From Mytilinidion resinicola (taxonomy: Eukaryota > Ascomycota > Dothideomycetes > Mytilinidiales > Mytilinidiaceae), in assembly GCF_010093595.1 (NCBI RefSeq), contig NW_022985463.1:414804-478803 (forward strand): a stretch of DNA of 64,000 bases. The letters are read 5' to 3'. The position numbers were made by a program, and so were the translations under genes. Below the pieces are notes generated by a model. It searched no databases and was not told the origin of the DNA. It saw only the letters and a list, made by a program, of their open reading frames with translations. Shown in pieces: positions 1 through 12,095 of this stretch. The first letter of the stretch is position 1; every line of letters starts with the position of its first letter.

Positions 1-1266
1 TAAACTTGACCAACATGGTGTGGGTCGAGCAGCCCGTTGGTGTCGGCTTCACCCAGGGAACTCCCAACATCACCAACGAGGTCGAACTTGGTCTTGAGTT
101 CATCGGCTTCTACAAGCAATTCGTCGATACCTTTGACGTCCACAAGTGGAAGGTCTATCTCACGGGCGAGAGCTATGCTGGCTTTTACGTTCCGTACATT
201 GCGGACGCCTTCATCACTGCCGATGATACCGACTACTATAACCTCGCTGGTGTTGGTATCAACGATCCCATAATTGGTGACGAGACCAACCAGCAACAAG
301 GTAATTTTGATGCTCCCAACAGTCGTATCGGCTAGCTAACATGCCATAGTTGTGCAATTGGCATTCGTCGAATACTGGAACAATCTCTTCTACCTGAATG
401 AGACTTTCCTAGATGAGATGCGCGCACATAACGAATTCTGCAACTATACCCAGTATCAGGAAAAGTACCTCACTTTCCCTCCTCCTCAGGAACCCTTCCC
501 GGTTCTTCCCGACCCCTATGCCTCTGAGGACTACACTTGCGATCAATTCGACAATTTCTACTCCGCCATCATAGCAGTCAATCCTTGCTACAACATCTAC
601 CACATCACCGAGACCTGCCCGCACCCCTACAGTGTGCTCGGGATAGTCAACACCGGCGACTACAGCCCACCGGGAGCCACTGTCTACTTCAACCGCACCG
701 ATGTGCAGAAGGCCATTCACGCGCCCGTGGGCACCAATTGGATGCAGTGCACCGACGTTAACGTCTTCGGCGACGGCGAGAACAACAACCAATCCCGCAG
801 CGACCAGTCGCTCGGCCCTGCGCAGAATGGCGTCCTCGCCCGCGTCATCGACTATACCAACAACACCATCATCGGCTCCGGCAACCTCGACATGCTCCTC
901 AACACGAACGGCACCCTCCTCGCCATCCAGAACATGACCTGGGGCGGCAAGCAGGGTCTGCAAGAGTACCCCGGCACTCCCCTCTACGCACCGTACCACC
1001 CGGAGACCAACCTGGGTTTCCCGACTGGCGCTGGAGAGCTTGGCTTCTGGGGCTCTGAGCGTGGGCTCACGTTCTACCAGACCCAGCTTGCAGGCCATGA
1101 GCTGCCGGAGTATGCGCCTGGTGTGGCATATCGCATGCTGGAGATTCTGCTCGGCAGAATCGAGAACTTCAGTGTTGTGTCGGACTTCACAACGCAAAGT
1201 GGGAATTACACTGGTAACAGCACCATCTACCGTCGTAGCATGGAAATGCCGTCGTACTTCCAGTAA
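1..1266 (+). CDS. Serine carboxypeptidase (peptidase family S10), 5' end outside the window
   Basis: The enzyme removes C-terminal amino acids and acts in the vacuole or outside the cell. The window opens inside the gene, in the conserved stretch NMVWVEQPVGVGF. The nucleophile lies in GESYAGFYVPYIA, the Asp region is GNLDMLLNTNGT, and the His is in LAGHELPEYAPG near the end, so the whole Ser-Asp-His order of family S10 is present. One intron, 301-349, has a gctaac branch site; splicing joins NQQQ to VVQLAF in frame. Many N-x-S/T sites suggest a glycosylated secretory protein. A polyadenylation-like AATAAA is at 1335-1340. The signal peptide and N-terminal third are missing only because of the window edge. 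Confidence 0.95.
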
Positions 1267-1895
1267 GTGAGGATGGTAGAGCGGATGGGTAATGATGGAA
1301 TGGCTTGGAAACAAAAGCGTAATCTGTAATTTTAAATAAAGGGTTCCTTGCCTCTTGAACTTTCTTGCTGTTTACATGGTGATGTGATGATTTGAAGCGT
1401 TGCAAAGGACGCAGTCTATATGAACGTCGAACCTTCATTGAGGGAGTTATTAGACTAGACTCGATACCCTAAGAAGAGATTGGTGGATACCCGTGTTTCG
1501 AAGCTTTATGTAAAGTCAACTTGAAAGCCCGAGATTTACCAAGTACGGCATTTCACCTCGGGCAGCACAACGCGAGTCAGGGAGCTCGCAGCCCCGCCCA
1601 CTAACCCCTCATAATCAGGGCAAAGGGAAACCCCGCAAAGCCCGAGCTTCCCCTGCAACTCTCGGCCTCGTCATTCCGCTGCTCCTTCGTCCTCTTTTCT
1701 GACCAGTCTCGGACCATGAAACTTACAAAGGCAATCACGTTTGAAATATACCGCGATATCTAAGTAAAGTCGTTGAAGAGGCTGAAACCTCCTTTTTCCT
1801 AGGACTGCAGCTTCAATTGATGCTTGAAAGAACAGCTCATCCTTCCTTTCACATCTTTAGATCTTTTCATATTTCCATGCCTCAATAACAGCATC
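1267..1895. other. Intergenic region, no gene seen
   Basis: This holds the 3' end of the carboxypeptidase and the leader of the acyl-CoA synthetase. Short open frames here have no domain-like sequence. Confidence 0.6.
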
Positions 1896-4102
1896 ATGCT
1901 GCCCTCTCTTCTTTTCAGACGAGCTTGCTTCCGCTCCTCTTTCCGGAGCTGCAGACGCGGCTTGCTTACCCAGTCGTTCAGCGTCGGGCCGTCCGAGGTA
2001 GGTCCTTAGGCCTCCCATTTGAACGCCAATACTCAAGCTTATAGCCACCACTTCTCGAGCAAACTGTCGGTGAACACTTCGCCGGTGTCGTGAGGCAGCA
2101 TGGGGATCGGACTGCGTATGTCTAAAACCACTCTGAGAGAGCTCGAAGCTAATTAAGATTTCTTAGAGTGATATCACGACACCAACAAACCCGCCTCACA
2201 TACGAAGCCCTCGACCGCGATAGCAATGCTCTAGCTAGGGGCCTAGCGGCACTTGGTGTGCAAAAGGGCGATCGGGTGGCTGTGTCATTGGGGAATAATA
2301 TTGAATATGCGACGGTATAGAACCTATTCATGAATGGGTTGTGAAGCCGTGCAAGAACTGATTGTGATGGAAAGGCTACGTATGCTGTGTTCAAGCTCGG
2401 AGCGATACTGGTATGAACCTAGTCGCTTTTCTACTGTGTATACTTCAAGTGCTGACGTGCGTTCTAGGTCCCATTGAATCCAGCTTTCAACGCTATGCAG
2501 GTAGTATCCGCAATGAACCACCTCGAAGCTTCCCAGCTCATAATCGGCGCTGAAACAAATCTTCCACGGAAAGATCCGAGATCTAATATACCTCTTCTCA
2601 CACACATGGTTCCGGATTTAGAGGGTGGTCGAAATGAAAATGTAGAATCCGATCTCGTCCCATCTCTTAAAAGCGTCATCATGGTCAACAATTCCGACGG
2701 CCGAATTGACCCCTTAGACTACAAAAGCACTACTCGCTACGAGGACGTCCTCGAAGAAGGAGGTTCAGGCCACGCTCTCCCGGACCAAGGACTCGACCGC
2801 AATGATATCGTTAATATCCAGTTCACCTCCGGCACAACGTCTATGCCAAAAGCTGCATGTCTCTCACACCGCTCTATCCTCAACAACGGTAATAGCATCG
2901 GTGATCGCATGCTTCTGACACCTGAAGACGTCGTCGTTTGTCCCCCGCCCCTATTCCAGTATGTCCACCCCTTCCTCCCCTTTCCCATACTCATCCTCCT
3001 AACACCCCCCACAGCTGCTTCGGCAGCATCCTGGGCTACATGGCCACAGCTACGCACGCCTCTGCCATCATCTTCCCCTCCGAATCCTTCAACCCCCTCG
3101 AAACGCTGCACTCCGTGCACGAATACGCCGCCACCGCCCTCTACGGCGTGCCCACCATGTTCCTCGCCGAGCTCGAGCTCCTCGCCGCGGGCGCCGTCCC
3201 CTACACCTCGTTCCCCTCTCTGCGCACAGGTATCGCCGCCGGCAGCTCCATCCCCGCCGAGATAATGCGTAAACTGCACAAACGCCTGAATCTGACGGAA
3301 CTAACGATCTGCTACGGCATGACCGAGACCTCCCCGGTGAGCGCAATGACGACGACCAACGACCCCATGGACAAGCGTATCAACAGCGTCGGCCGCCTGT
3401 TGCCGCACATCGCCGCCAAAGTCGTGAACCCTGCCGACCCAGTCGAGATCCTGCCGCTCAACGCGCGCGGCGAGCTGGCGGTCGCGGGCTACAGCGTCAT
3501 GACGGGGTACTGGGGCGACGCCGAGCGGAGCGCGGAGGTGCTGGTGCCGGATGCGCAGGGGCGGGTGTGGATGCACACGGGGGACGAGGCGAGTATGGAT
3601 GAGGAGGGGTATGTGAAGATTACGGGGCGGATCAAGGATTTGATTATCAGGGGCGGCGAGAATATTCATCCGCTGGAGGTGGAGAACTGTCTTTTTGCGC
3701 ACCCGGGGGTGGCGGAGGTGAGTGTGGTGGGGATGCCGGATGAGCGGTATGGGGAGTGTGTGGGGGCGTTTGTGGTCAGGCATGAGGAGGCCGGGGGGGA
3801 TGGGGTGAAGAGGGTGACGGCGGAAGAGGTGAGGGAGTGGGTGAGGGGGAAGTTGAGTCATCATTTAGGTGAGTGGTGTTCTGAGGGAGGGGGTTAAGGG
3901 AGGGGGAGTTGGGCTGGGCTAACGGGTGTGGTTGCAGTGCCGAAGTATGTGTTTTGGGTGGATGGGTATCCGAAAACCGCAAGGTATGTCCGAATAATGA
4001 TATGGGTGTGTCCGTCTAACGAATGCTAGTGGGAAGATTCAAAAGTTCAAGTTGAAGGAGAGAGGGTTGGCGATGATTAAGGAGGGGATGGGGTTGGAGT
4101 AA
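1896..4102 (+). CDS. Acyl-CoA synthetase (AMP-forming, ACSF2-like), probably mitochondrial
   Basis: Activates a fatty or other carboxylic acid to its CoA ester via an acyl-adenylate. Eight exons (1896-1997, 2045-2115, 2167-2314, 2375-2410, 2468-2958, 3015-3868, 3938-3983, 4030-4102) give 606 aa. The first ~30 residues are Arg/Ser/Leu-rich without acids, like a mitochondrial presequence. Adenylation motifs occur in order: phosphate loop FTSGTTSMPK (about 238), PLFHCFG across an exon junction, YGMTETSP, HTGDEASMDEEGY (about 469), GRIKDLIIRGGENI, and the catalytic-lysine motif PKTASGKIQK near the end. The phosphate loop has Ser where TSGTTGxPK usually has Gly. Length and motif order fit the medium-chain ACSF2 group; the substrate cannot be read from sequence. 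Confidence 0.9.
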
Positions 4103-4638
4103 GCATCTAGATCCAAGAGTGAGATTCGCAACTCTAATCTACATCGTTTCAACCCCACAAAGCCAAGTGATATGAACGAACAATCCTCTCTTGCGTAGCG
4201 AGATGAAGTCCCTTTCGGCAGCCGTAAATCGGGCCTTTGTTGAAACTTGCCTGTCTTAAAAAGATACTGCCTCTCATCCACATATACGCAGGGGGGTTGG
4301 CAACGTCCGAGTAGGCACGAGAAGCTCATCTAATGTTCCCGGGGGTATGAATGTTATAGCGTGTGTGAACGTTATGTCGAATGTCAGTGTCCGCTAAATA
4401 TTAGAACGGTAATCGGAAGGTAGAACGGTATAGCGTATATTCACGGTATGTACATCATGGACGTTATAACGAGCTCTTTATGTAGTTATAAATTAGCTGA
4501 ACTAGGGTGCGGCTGAAAATACCAAGACCAAAATCGACGATCGGCGTCGGGAGGGGTGAGTTATTGCCAAGGTATATAGGCAGGGCAACCCTTCTGGCTT
4601 CCCACCATCGCAACTCCGCGAAATATCAGGTCCCAAGG
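4103..4638. other. Intergenic region upstream of the CorA-like pseudogene
   Basis: No gene seen. AT-rich stretch 4330-4500 with loosely repeated agaacggta words. A TATA-like tatata lies near 4573, about 65 bp before the ATG of the next unit, so a promoter remnant may survive. Confidence 0.5.
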
Positions 4639-7600
4639 ATGTCTGACTACGTTGCTGATATTGCCGGATCGGTCGCCGAAGTTGCATCCGTCGACGAAGT
4701 GGAGTATGAGCAAAACAATGATCACATTCTCACATTCGACCCATAGCATCCATGTAGAACTAGCAAGCCAGACGACGACCTTCGACCCAAGGCTGAAAGT
4801 CCACCGGGAAAATTTGGATATCGTTGCCTCCACGCTCTACGATAATGGGGAGGATTTTAAGCTTCGTGTCATAACCACCTCAAATCCCCAAACGTCGAAA
4901 GGCAGCGACGTTAAAGACACATAAACGTTGGGTGTAAGTGCGGTCGATTAGAGGCTCGCCTAGCGTCTGACTTGGATCAACCAGACATTATCAAACAGAG
5001 AGCATATCCTTTGCAGATTTTGAGGTAACGCCTTCGTCCTACTTCTATCGTGTCCGCTAATGATTGTCCGAAGATATTGGTTAAAAATACCACTTTAGAT
5101 TATCACGACGATTTCATCCCAGTCGTCCTGCGCTTGCTCAAAAAGGTCCAAGAGGCCTATGAGGAAGAGTCCGCTTATGGAAGCTTCATCCAGCCCGGGA
5201 CTGTGCTTCGAAGTGATGGGACGGACCCAAGCCGTCCAGACCCCTTATTTCGACATCGGCAAGTGGAGACCGCCAGAAGCGCCAGACGCCTCGCTACATA
5301 TTCCAAGAAGCGTGTTTCAATCATCATATACCCGAGAAATTGCATTGGACCGAGATGGTGACCAAATGTTCCGAAAGTTCAGGGGCGTAAAAATCGATCA
5401 GTACCTCCGTGTTCCCCAGCTCTAGGTTGTAATATTGAAATCCGGTTTGGGCAGGTGGTGCCGTTGCTATTTGGATTGTCTCTAATACTGGTGATAGAAA
5501 CTGTAATCACATGTGGGCCGTCACCGCTCCGAGAGATGTTCGGCAAACATAAAACTATTGAATTCGTCAACGAAGAAAAACTCTTCGCCAATGGGCCAAG
5601 CATGGTGCAAGTGACAGACTTTCTGAGAAGAGTAACATACCTCCCGATTGAAAAGTGCAAGACATTTCTCGTATGTATATTCGCAGCCTTCCTCTAACCC
5701 GTATCAAACCAAGTAGGTCTGACTACCTTCAGGGACTCAAGCAAAGCATCAAGCAATACAGCCTAATAGACGCCGACTTCGCGATAGGAGATTGTATACT
5801 TCACTCCGGACATAACACGGAAGAGCTAGATGATCGGCAATGGCCAGGTCTTCTACGAGCTGCAAGGTCGGTTTTCGTCTATGTTCGCCTCAGCCGCAAA
5901 CAGGCCGATTTACCACCTCCTCCTTTGAATGTGGAAGCACCGGCTCCAACTCGTTTGATTGAATATGCTGGGCTTAGCTCGGATGAGAGCAAGGACGATC
6001 GCGATAGAATGACCGTGGCGGTGGCACAAGTAGGGTATGACTTTACGACACCACGGAAGAAAGGAGCATACTGACATTTTACAAGACGTGGAGGGACAGT
6101 TCCCATAGCTGCCGGCCATGACACCGACCTAGCCAGAAATGTCGAAGAGACAAAAGAGCGCCTCCAGAGTCAAGGCTACGTAGTGAACAATGTAAAGTCA
6201 CTGGAGCGCAATATTGAGAAGCCAAGAGTCTTCTTGCGTCCTAGCAAAGCCGAGTCTTCTAGACTAGAATACAGCGAAGCTACTGCATTACGCGCCGCTG
6301 CACGGAAGCACTCCTAACATTTTCTACGCAATCGACAGAACCCAGCGCCCGATGCGATAGGGAAAGCTCCGATCGGTCTTGAGACTAGGGAGCCTTCTTC
6401 CGTGGACATACGATCTAGAGGTTCTCTTATTTCCGAGAACAAGCACTCAAACCCGACAAGGATGGGGTCCATTGACGATAATGGGCTACGATCCAAGAGC
6501 TCGAAATCGAATGGGCCTGGCCTCGAAGACCAGAAGAGCAATACTTCGCCGCTATCGTTAATAGGTGATCACCAGCCTTTAGGACACGAGAAGAGCATGT
6601 CCGACTCTTTGGAATACAATGATGAGACTAACGAGGTGTATCCCGGTGACGAAGATGATGCACGACATGACGCCTTCAACGCCAGCTCCGGTAGGAAAAG
6701 CCCATCAAGTAGCTTCGATTCTTCGACCGATCAGCGTCAACGAATTACGAAGACCGCAGCCTTACAGCCTACGGTAGATTCAGACCACGAAGATATGGAA
6801 CCGGAGCCTTCGGTTTCCAGAGATTCTCCTCCTAATGCGGACCAATCTAGAGATTCCTATGTCGAACATTCGGAAGGGAAAGGCGATGAGCGTTCGGGTC
6901 TTGCTGTCCGAAGCGCAAGCCCTATTTCTGATCCATCTCAGGCATTAGATGGCACGAGGGTCTCAAAAGACAAGACGCAATCCACACAGGCTACCCTGGG
7001 AAGCGAGACGCAACCGCTCGACCCGGCGAATCCGGATCTTGAACAAGTTATCAAGAAGGGTTTCGAAGCATTGAAGGCCTTAGCGTTGAAGGGAAATGCC
7101 GACGAAGTTGAGACCGAAGTCCAACAACGGGTCGAGGAAGAAATGGCAAGACAAGACGAAGTCCGAAGACGGATTGCGGTAGAACAGGCAGAAAAACTCC
7201 TACTCTTTGAGCGTCAGGAAGCCCAAAAAGAACCATTAAAATGGCACAAATACCATGTAGAGATTGACACTTTGGTTTGGTACGATGTTCCATTTGAATA
7301 TGATATGTACGACCATAACTACATAACCATACTTCAGCAGTTGGACGAAAAGCAGAAGAATATATTGTTCGAGCACACCCGTCGGCTGCGAGCAAGGCGC
7401 CTCCAAGCCAAGGCTCCGAGTAAGAAAACCCTGGCTGAAGAGCAAAATAAGACGAAAGTATCCGAATATGCCCATGTTCGCAGGCCGAAAACGCGTGGCA
7501 AGCCCGTTGGCCACCAAAGAACAGATCGGTACGACAATTCCGTTGGGACGAAACCGCTTCCCGACACAAAGAGATGGGTAACTGGGCGAAAAAACACCGA

Positions 7601-9899
7601 CAAGAAAGCGTCTGCGACAAATGATGCCCGGGACGCCTCTCCGCCGCCTGCAATAAGAGAGCTCAATATCAACTTACAAGTCCCACCGTTTCTCGCCTGG
7701 CCAAGTGAGTTAGAGGAAGACAAGGAAAGTTGGGATTCGGTCACTCAGACTCCACCACGTGTCGAAAACGATGGCGCTCTAATTCAACTTACTCTTTCGG
7801 TGATCGAAGAACACATTCACAAGAATGGAGGAGACGATGCAGGCCTCCCGGCGACCTCTCAGCATCCCTTCTTGACACCTTACAGACTTGGAGAGGTATT
7901 TGTGGAAATTCCTGAGAAGGCCATCAATGATCTCGAATTCGAGTTCCAAGGGAATTCGGCGCCCCTTGATATTCGAGCCGAACTTGCTTTTCTACAGAAA
8001 GGGCGCGGAGGTACTAGCAGCGAGTCGAAACCAAAGGCAACGCACCTTCCCAAACGTTCTGCCATTGGCAAAACGAAAAGCAATCCAATTCCGATTAGTT
8101 AGGTTAGGCGCGTAACTTAGTGGCAAACGTCGAGACTGTGTACTGAAAGGGTCTCGCTTGTTTCAACCGCGTAGCAACTGATAGAACAATTCGTGCCTAA
8201 ACACTATCCTCACCCATTGCTGCGAAAGTGTTGGGGTTCATTTGATGCTATAAACAAAGTAAGTAGTTATTCCCGAGGTCTTTCTAAACGATGCACGTGT
8301 TTCACGTTTGTTGAACCTTAGGGTTTTTGGCTTTGCTTACTGAACGTAGATTATCGCGCGTATCTGTAAAGAAAATGAGGTTTTGCAAAAGCAGAACTCA
8401 GCCAGCAGCTCCACGCACATCTACGTCGTGGACGATGTTCCAGATAAAGAATACATGCCAATGTACAAGCTGGAAGAATTCGCCGACCCACTCGAAGATT
8501 GTGCGTCATGTCTCAAGTCGGCCCGATACCCAGACATCGATGATGCGTTGCAACAATATCCAGCACTTTCACCCTCCAAAAAAAGACAATTCCAGGGTAG
8601 AACTTTACAAGGCGAACCTTGGACATTGGCTTGTGTCAACAGCGGGTTTAGAAATGGAGACCCGAAACACTGAAAGACCAACTTGATAGGCACGCTTAAT
8701 CGGCGGACCAAGAAGCTCCTGTACAAAGCCATACAATTACGTAACAGTGTTGTGAACGAGAAGAACAGTAAATCTAGTAACTACCTGCTTCCACCCGCTG
8801 CAGTCAAATCAGCCGAGAAGTTGTTCCAGTTCATCTATACCGCTCTTTACACCGTTCGGTTTTTAAACGACTAAAAGGGTGTCCCACAATTCTCTGCTTA
8901 GTCCGAGTTACGCGATAACATGGCCCTGGCGGCACACTATGGGATCCTGGCCGACAAAGCCTTGTCAAAAGCAGAAAACGAAGTACTGGTGATGGCGCAT
9001 ACTGGATCGAGTGATGGCACTTCCATCGTGTATACGATATCTAGTCCTCCGGAAACCACCGTCCTCATTTCTCTAAGCTTTCTTATAGGGAGAGCTCTAC
9101 ATCGAGACATGGACATCCGTCAGCTTTACAGCGCTCATTTATCAAGCCTCGTGAGTACATTTTCTGCTCACGAGGGACCCTGAACATCATATGCTAATTG
9201 CCCTAGCGCTATAATGCTAGCCAACGTCCTTCTAAGCGCATACTTCGGGAGCTCTGTCTCTTAGAAGAGGAAACGGAAGTTATCGGCTCCATCTTCTCGC
9301 AGCAGAATAATGCATTGAAAACGCTCCGTGAAGTTCTTGATAACAGTAGTTACCGGATTACGGATCGCGTACGCATAAATGCCTTCGAGCGCATTGAGGA
9401 GCCGCTCTTCGAGGGAATGGCGGCGGCTTATTGCGATACTAAGAAAGCGATCAAACAGCTTCAGGATCAAATTCATAAAGCTACTCAGGTCCTTCGATAT
9501 AACATCGAAATCGCCGAAGAGGGGAGCTCCAAGGCTATCATGGCCTTCACCTTGGTCACGCTCGTCTTTCTCCCGCTTTCCTTTGTTGCCAGTCTCCTTG
9601 GGATGAGCGCGGCCGACATAAGAAGCATGAAGAATACGCAGCTATTATTCTGGGAGATTGCGCTCCCGTTAACCGCCGTCATTGGAAGTGTTTGTCTTCT
9701 CGTTGCTTATAGAGGAGCGGAACTCGGCGAGCGAATTGGGGAGCTCCGTGAAACCATGCGAAAAGGCAGATCTAGGAGGAGCGAAATGGCCCTCGCGCCT
9801 ACACAGTCAAGGAGACGGACCGAAGAGGATGCTGATGGCACTATGAGCAACCCGCTTAAGGCGCCCAGTACCTTGAAGCGACGCAAGACAGCGGGATGA
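4639..9899 (+). pseudogene. Large fungal CorA-like (Mg2+ transporter family) protein, broken by stops and frame changes
   Basis: In fungal relatives this family has a long N-terminal part and a C-terminal CorA membrane domain. Here the C-terminal part is clear: a long helical region, then two membrane segments, one before and one after a GMS tripeptide (about 9544-9715). Upstream pieces fit the same family: QYLRVPQL (about 5400), WYDVPFEYD (about 7280), HTRRLRARR (about 7375). One frame runs from about 5880 to 8102 and another from 8383 to 9150, interrupted by stops at 5423 (TAG), 6072 (TGA), 6315 (TAA), 8671 (TGA), 8872 (TAA) and 8899 (TAG). An intron at about 9151-9206 still splices in frame. 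Frame changes occur near 4740, 5200 and 5490. The family signature GMN is GMS. The gene is very probably dead; two adjacent remnants are possible but less likely. Confidence 0.8.
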
Positions 9900-10402
9900 A
9901 AATTCATGATCCCGACAAAAGCCCTGCAGCGATTGTTACACAGAAAGACGCCCAAAGTTCGTCTTAAGAACACACAGGTCAACTGAAAGCAAATCAGCTC
10001 CAGGCCTATTTAGAGGCTTCTTCTGCAGCCAGCACGACGTCATCTCGCCGCCATCATTCACTTACCAAATCCAAATTTCGTAGTAGTCCCACTTGAAAGC
10101 ACGTCGAAAATGTTTGAGAACTAACCTTTTCTCATCCGTCATTCTTCAGATATCTCCTCAAATTTACGTTTGACTATGATTTCAATTTGTCTCCACAAAA
10201 GCTATATAAGGCTGAAAAAGAATTGAAACCACGAATAGAGAAAGAAATAGACGAGGCGACAGGGGCGTGGCCAATCCATGCTGAAGGATTCTCGTGTGAG
10301 TCACGACGATCACCCATGACATCAGCCAGACTACAACATCGATATCTCAACCCTTCCTTCTCTCTACATACATAGCTTTGACATTTCATTTCGAAATAGT
10401 AT
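9900..10402. other. Intergenic region and promoter of the eIF2-beta-like gene
   Basis: No gene seen. A TATA box (tatataag) at about 10203-10210 lies roughly 200 bp before the ATG at 10403. Confidence 0.5.
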
Positions 10403-11407
10403 ATGGACATTCCGGAAACCGCAAATCTGCGCATCACGATTGATTTAACGACCGAAGACGACGCTAGACAAGATGGCGCCCACCATGCCCGCCTTCCGGA
10501 TGACCACAATACTAGCAATTTCACGAAGGATGATCGAGTCCATGACGAGGGCGTAGACGATGCTAAGCCGGAGGATATATTCCGCCACAAGAAGAAACGC
10601 AAAAACGCAAAGACCGCGAAATCGCACGCCCTCGTCGCTGCGTTCGAGGCCCGCCTCCGCCTCGTACCCAGCCCCGCGCCTCCCACGCAAGAACTGGTAG
10701 ATCCGAGTTACCCAGATGTGGCGACTGAAGTGAAGACCACGGCATTCCCGGACCCGGTTCTCGTCCATGTTGGACGGAAGAAGACCATCTTCACCAACAT
10801 CGCGGAAATAGCCAGGTTTGTGCGGCGGGAGGAGGCGCATTTGTGAGTCACGGCGTGATTCTCGTAGGGTAGGTAGTTCATGTGAGCTGATATGTGTATC
10901 AGGACCGCATTCTTGTTCTGGGAACTTGGGACCAACGGAAAGCCGGACGACGACGGGAACCTAGTCATTAAGGGGATTTTCAAGGAAGCGCTGGTTGGGA
11001 AGGTGGTTGGGCGGTATCGGGGGTTGTATGGTAAGCCATGGACACACACGATCACAATCTGTTCTACCTCTGCAAGTTCGATAGGCTAATAATATTGATC
11101 GTTCTAGTGACATGCAAGTCATGCACCTCAGATGATACTCTCCTGACCACGGAGGATAATCCACTCCAGGGGCTTCAGCAGCCACGGCCGGGGAGCACTC
11201 ATGTTGTCACGGTAAGCACGTTCCTTGGAATGACTAGGTTGCTGGGTCTTCACTGACTCTCCTGGGAAGTGCAATGCTTGCGGAAGTGAAAGCACTGTTC
11301 CGGTGAGTTTTGGATGGCTGTTTTACTTAAAACGTGACTGATATTCGCAGCGCATTCGTTCTAGTGGATGTCGTGGGCTCACGGTCGGAAAACGTCGAAC
11401 GGTCTAG
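10403..11407 (+). CDS. Divergent eIF2-beta-like protein (eIF2B/eIF5 family)
   Basis: Five exons (10403-10842, 10903-11030, 11108-11211, 11270-11302, 11351-11407) encode 253 aa. The C-terminal half follows the eIF2-beta order: VGRKKTIFTNIAEIARFV, a helix ending in FLFWELGTNG, NLVIKGIF, RYRGLYVTCKSC, CNACGSE, and a basic tail GLTVGKRRTV. eIF2-beta forms part of the ternary complex that delivers initiator tRNA. Oddities: only one basic block (HKKKRKNAK) replaces the three lysine blocks usual at the N-terminus. The zinc-ribbon loop between CKSC (192-195) and CNAC (225-228) is 29 residues instead of about 17-18. The tail is short. It could be a diverged extra copy rather than the main subunit. Exon 4 is only 33 nt, but all junctions keep frame. 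Confidence 0.75.
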
Positions 11408-12095
11408 AGCTAGTAGAAAGAAGAAAGCAGGTTTTTCCTTTGAAACATTCACTACTGGTAGGTGTGAGAGTGTTCCGAGCATGCCGGACGTGATTGGGGT
11501 CTGATGGACGTAGACGATATTTCATCATCAGAGTAAACCAGAGCTCTAGCATCTACGTGAAGTCCTTATCCATAAGTCCATCCGCATACTCATCGCATTG
11601 TCCTGAGCAAGTGCAAAAACCACCTCACGAGCTACCTCACGAGTTGCCCAGCAAGATCGCCCGAAGGAACTATACAGAGGACGGCTCTATAGCGGAGGTC
11701 GCAGCAATAAAGTACGTATTTAAAAGTAGTTACGCTCTGGAAGGGGAGTCGGTCCGTTGATCTAGCTAATTAGAAAACGGTAAATTAGCTAGGAAGAGGT
11801 TGGTGCGTCTAGCAAAGGGGGATGGTGTGTGTAGAAAAAGGGGTCGGAGGGCCACGGTGCGTAATCGTTTAGCAACGGCCCTAGCATATTGTCAAAGGAT
11901 TCAGAGATTCAGCTATTAGCAGAAGCATGATGTTTTTTGTTTGAAAGAGTAGATTCACGAAATAGTCCAAGAATGTCCCCAAAGATGCATCTCCAACAAG
12001 CAGACAATACTCATTTTCCTATCTCTTAGGTCAACTCCTGAAGCTTTTTTGACATGATCTTACCACCATCACGACATCCAAGATAGGTTTTACAA
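11408..12095. other. Intergenic region, no gene seen
   Basis: This lies between convergent genes. Short open frames (for example 11494-11760) have no recognisable content. Confidence 0.55.

Noticed and set aside
409..1314. 301-codon open frame on the minus strand
   Set aside because: It lies exactly antisense to the carboxypeptidase exon, whose family motifs are certain. Its sequence is low-complexity with no domain.
3301..3864. 187-codon minus-strand frame
   Set aside because: His/Pro/Arg-rich shadow of the acyl-CoA synthetase exon.
7051..7653. Minus-strand frames of up to 200 codons
   Set aside because: They are shadows of the CorA-like pseudogene, which has family motifs on the plus strand.
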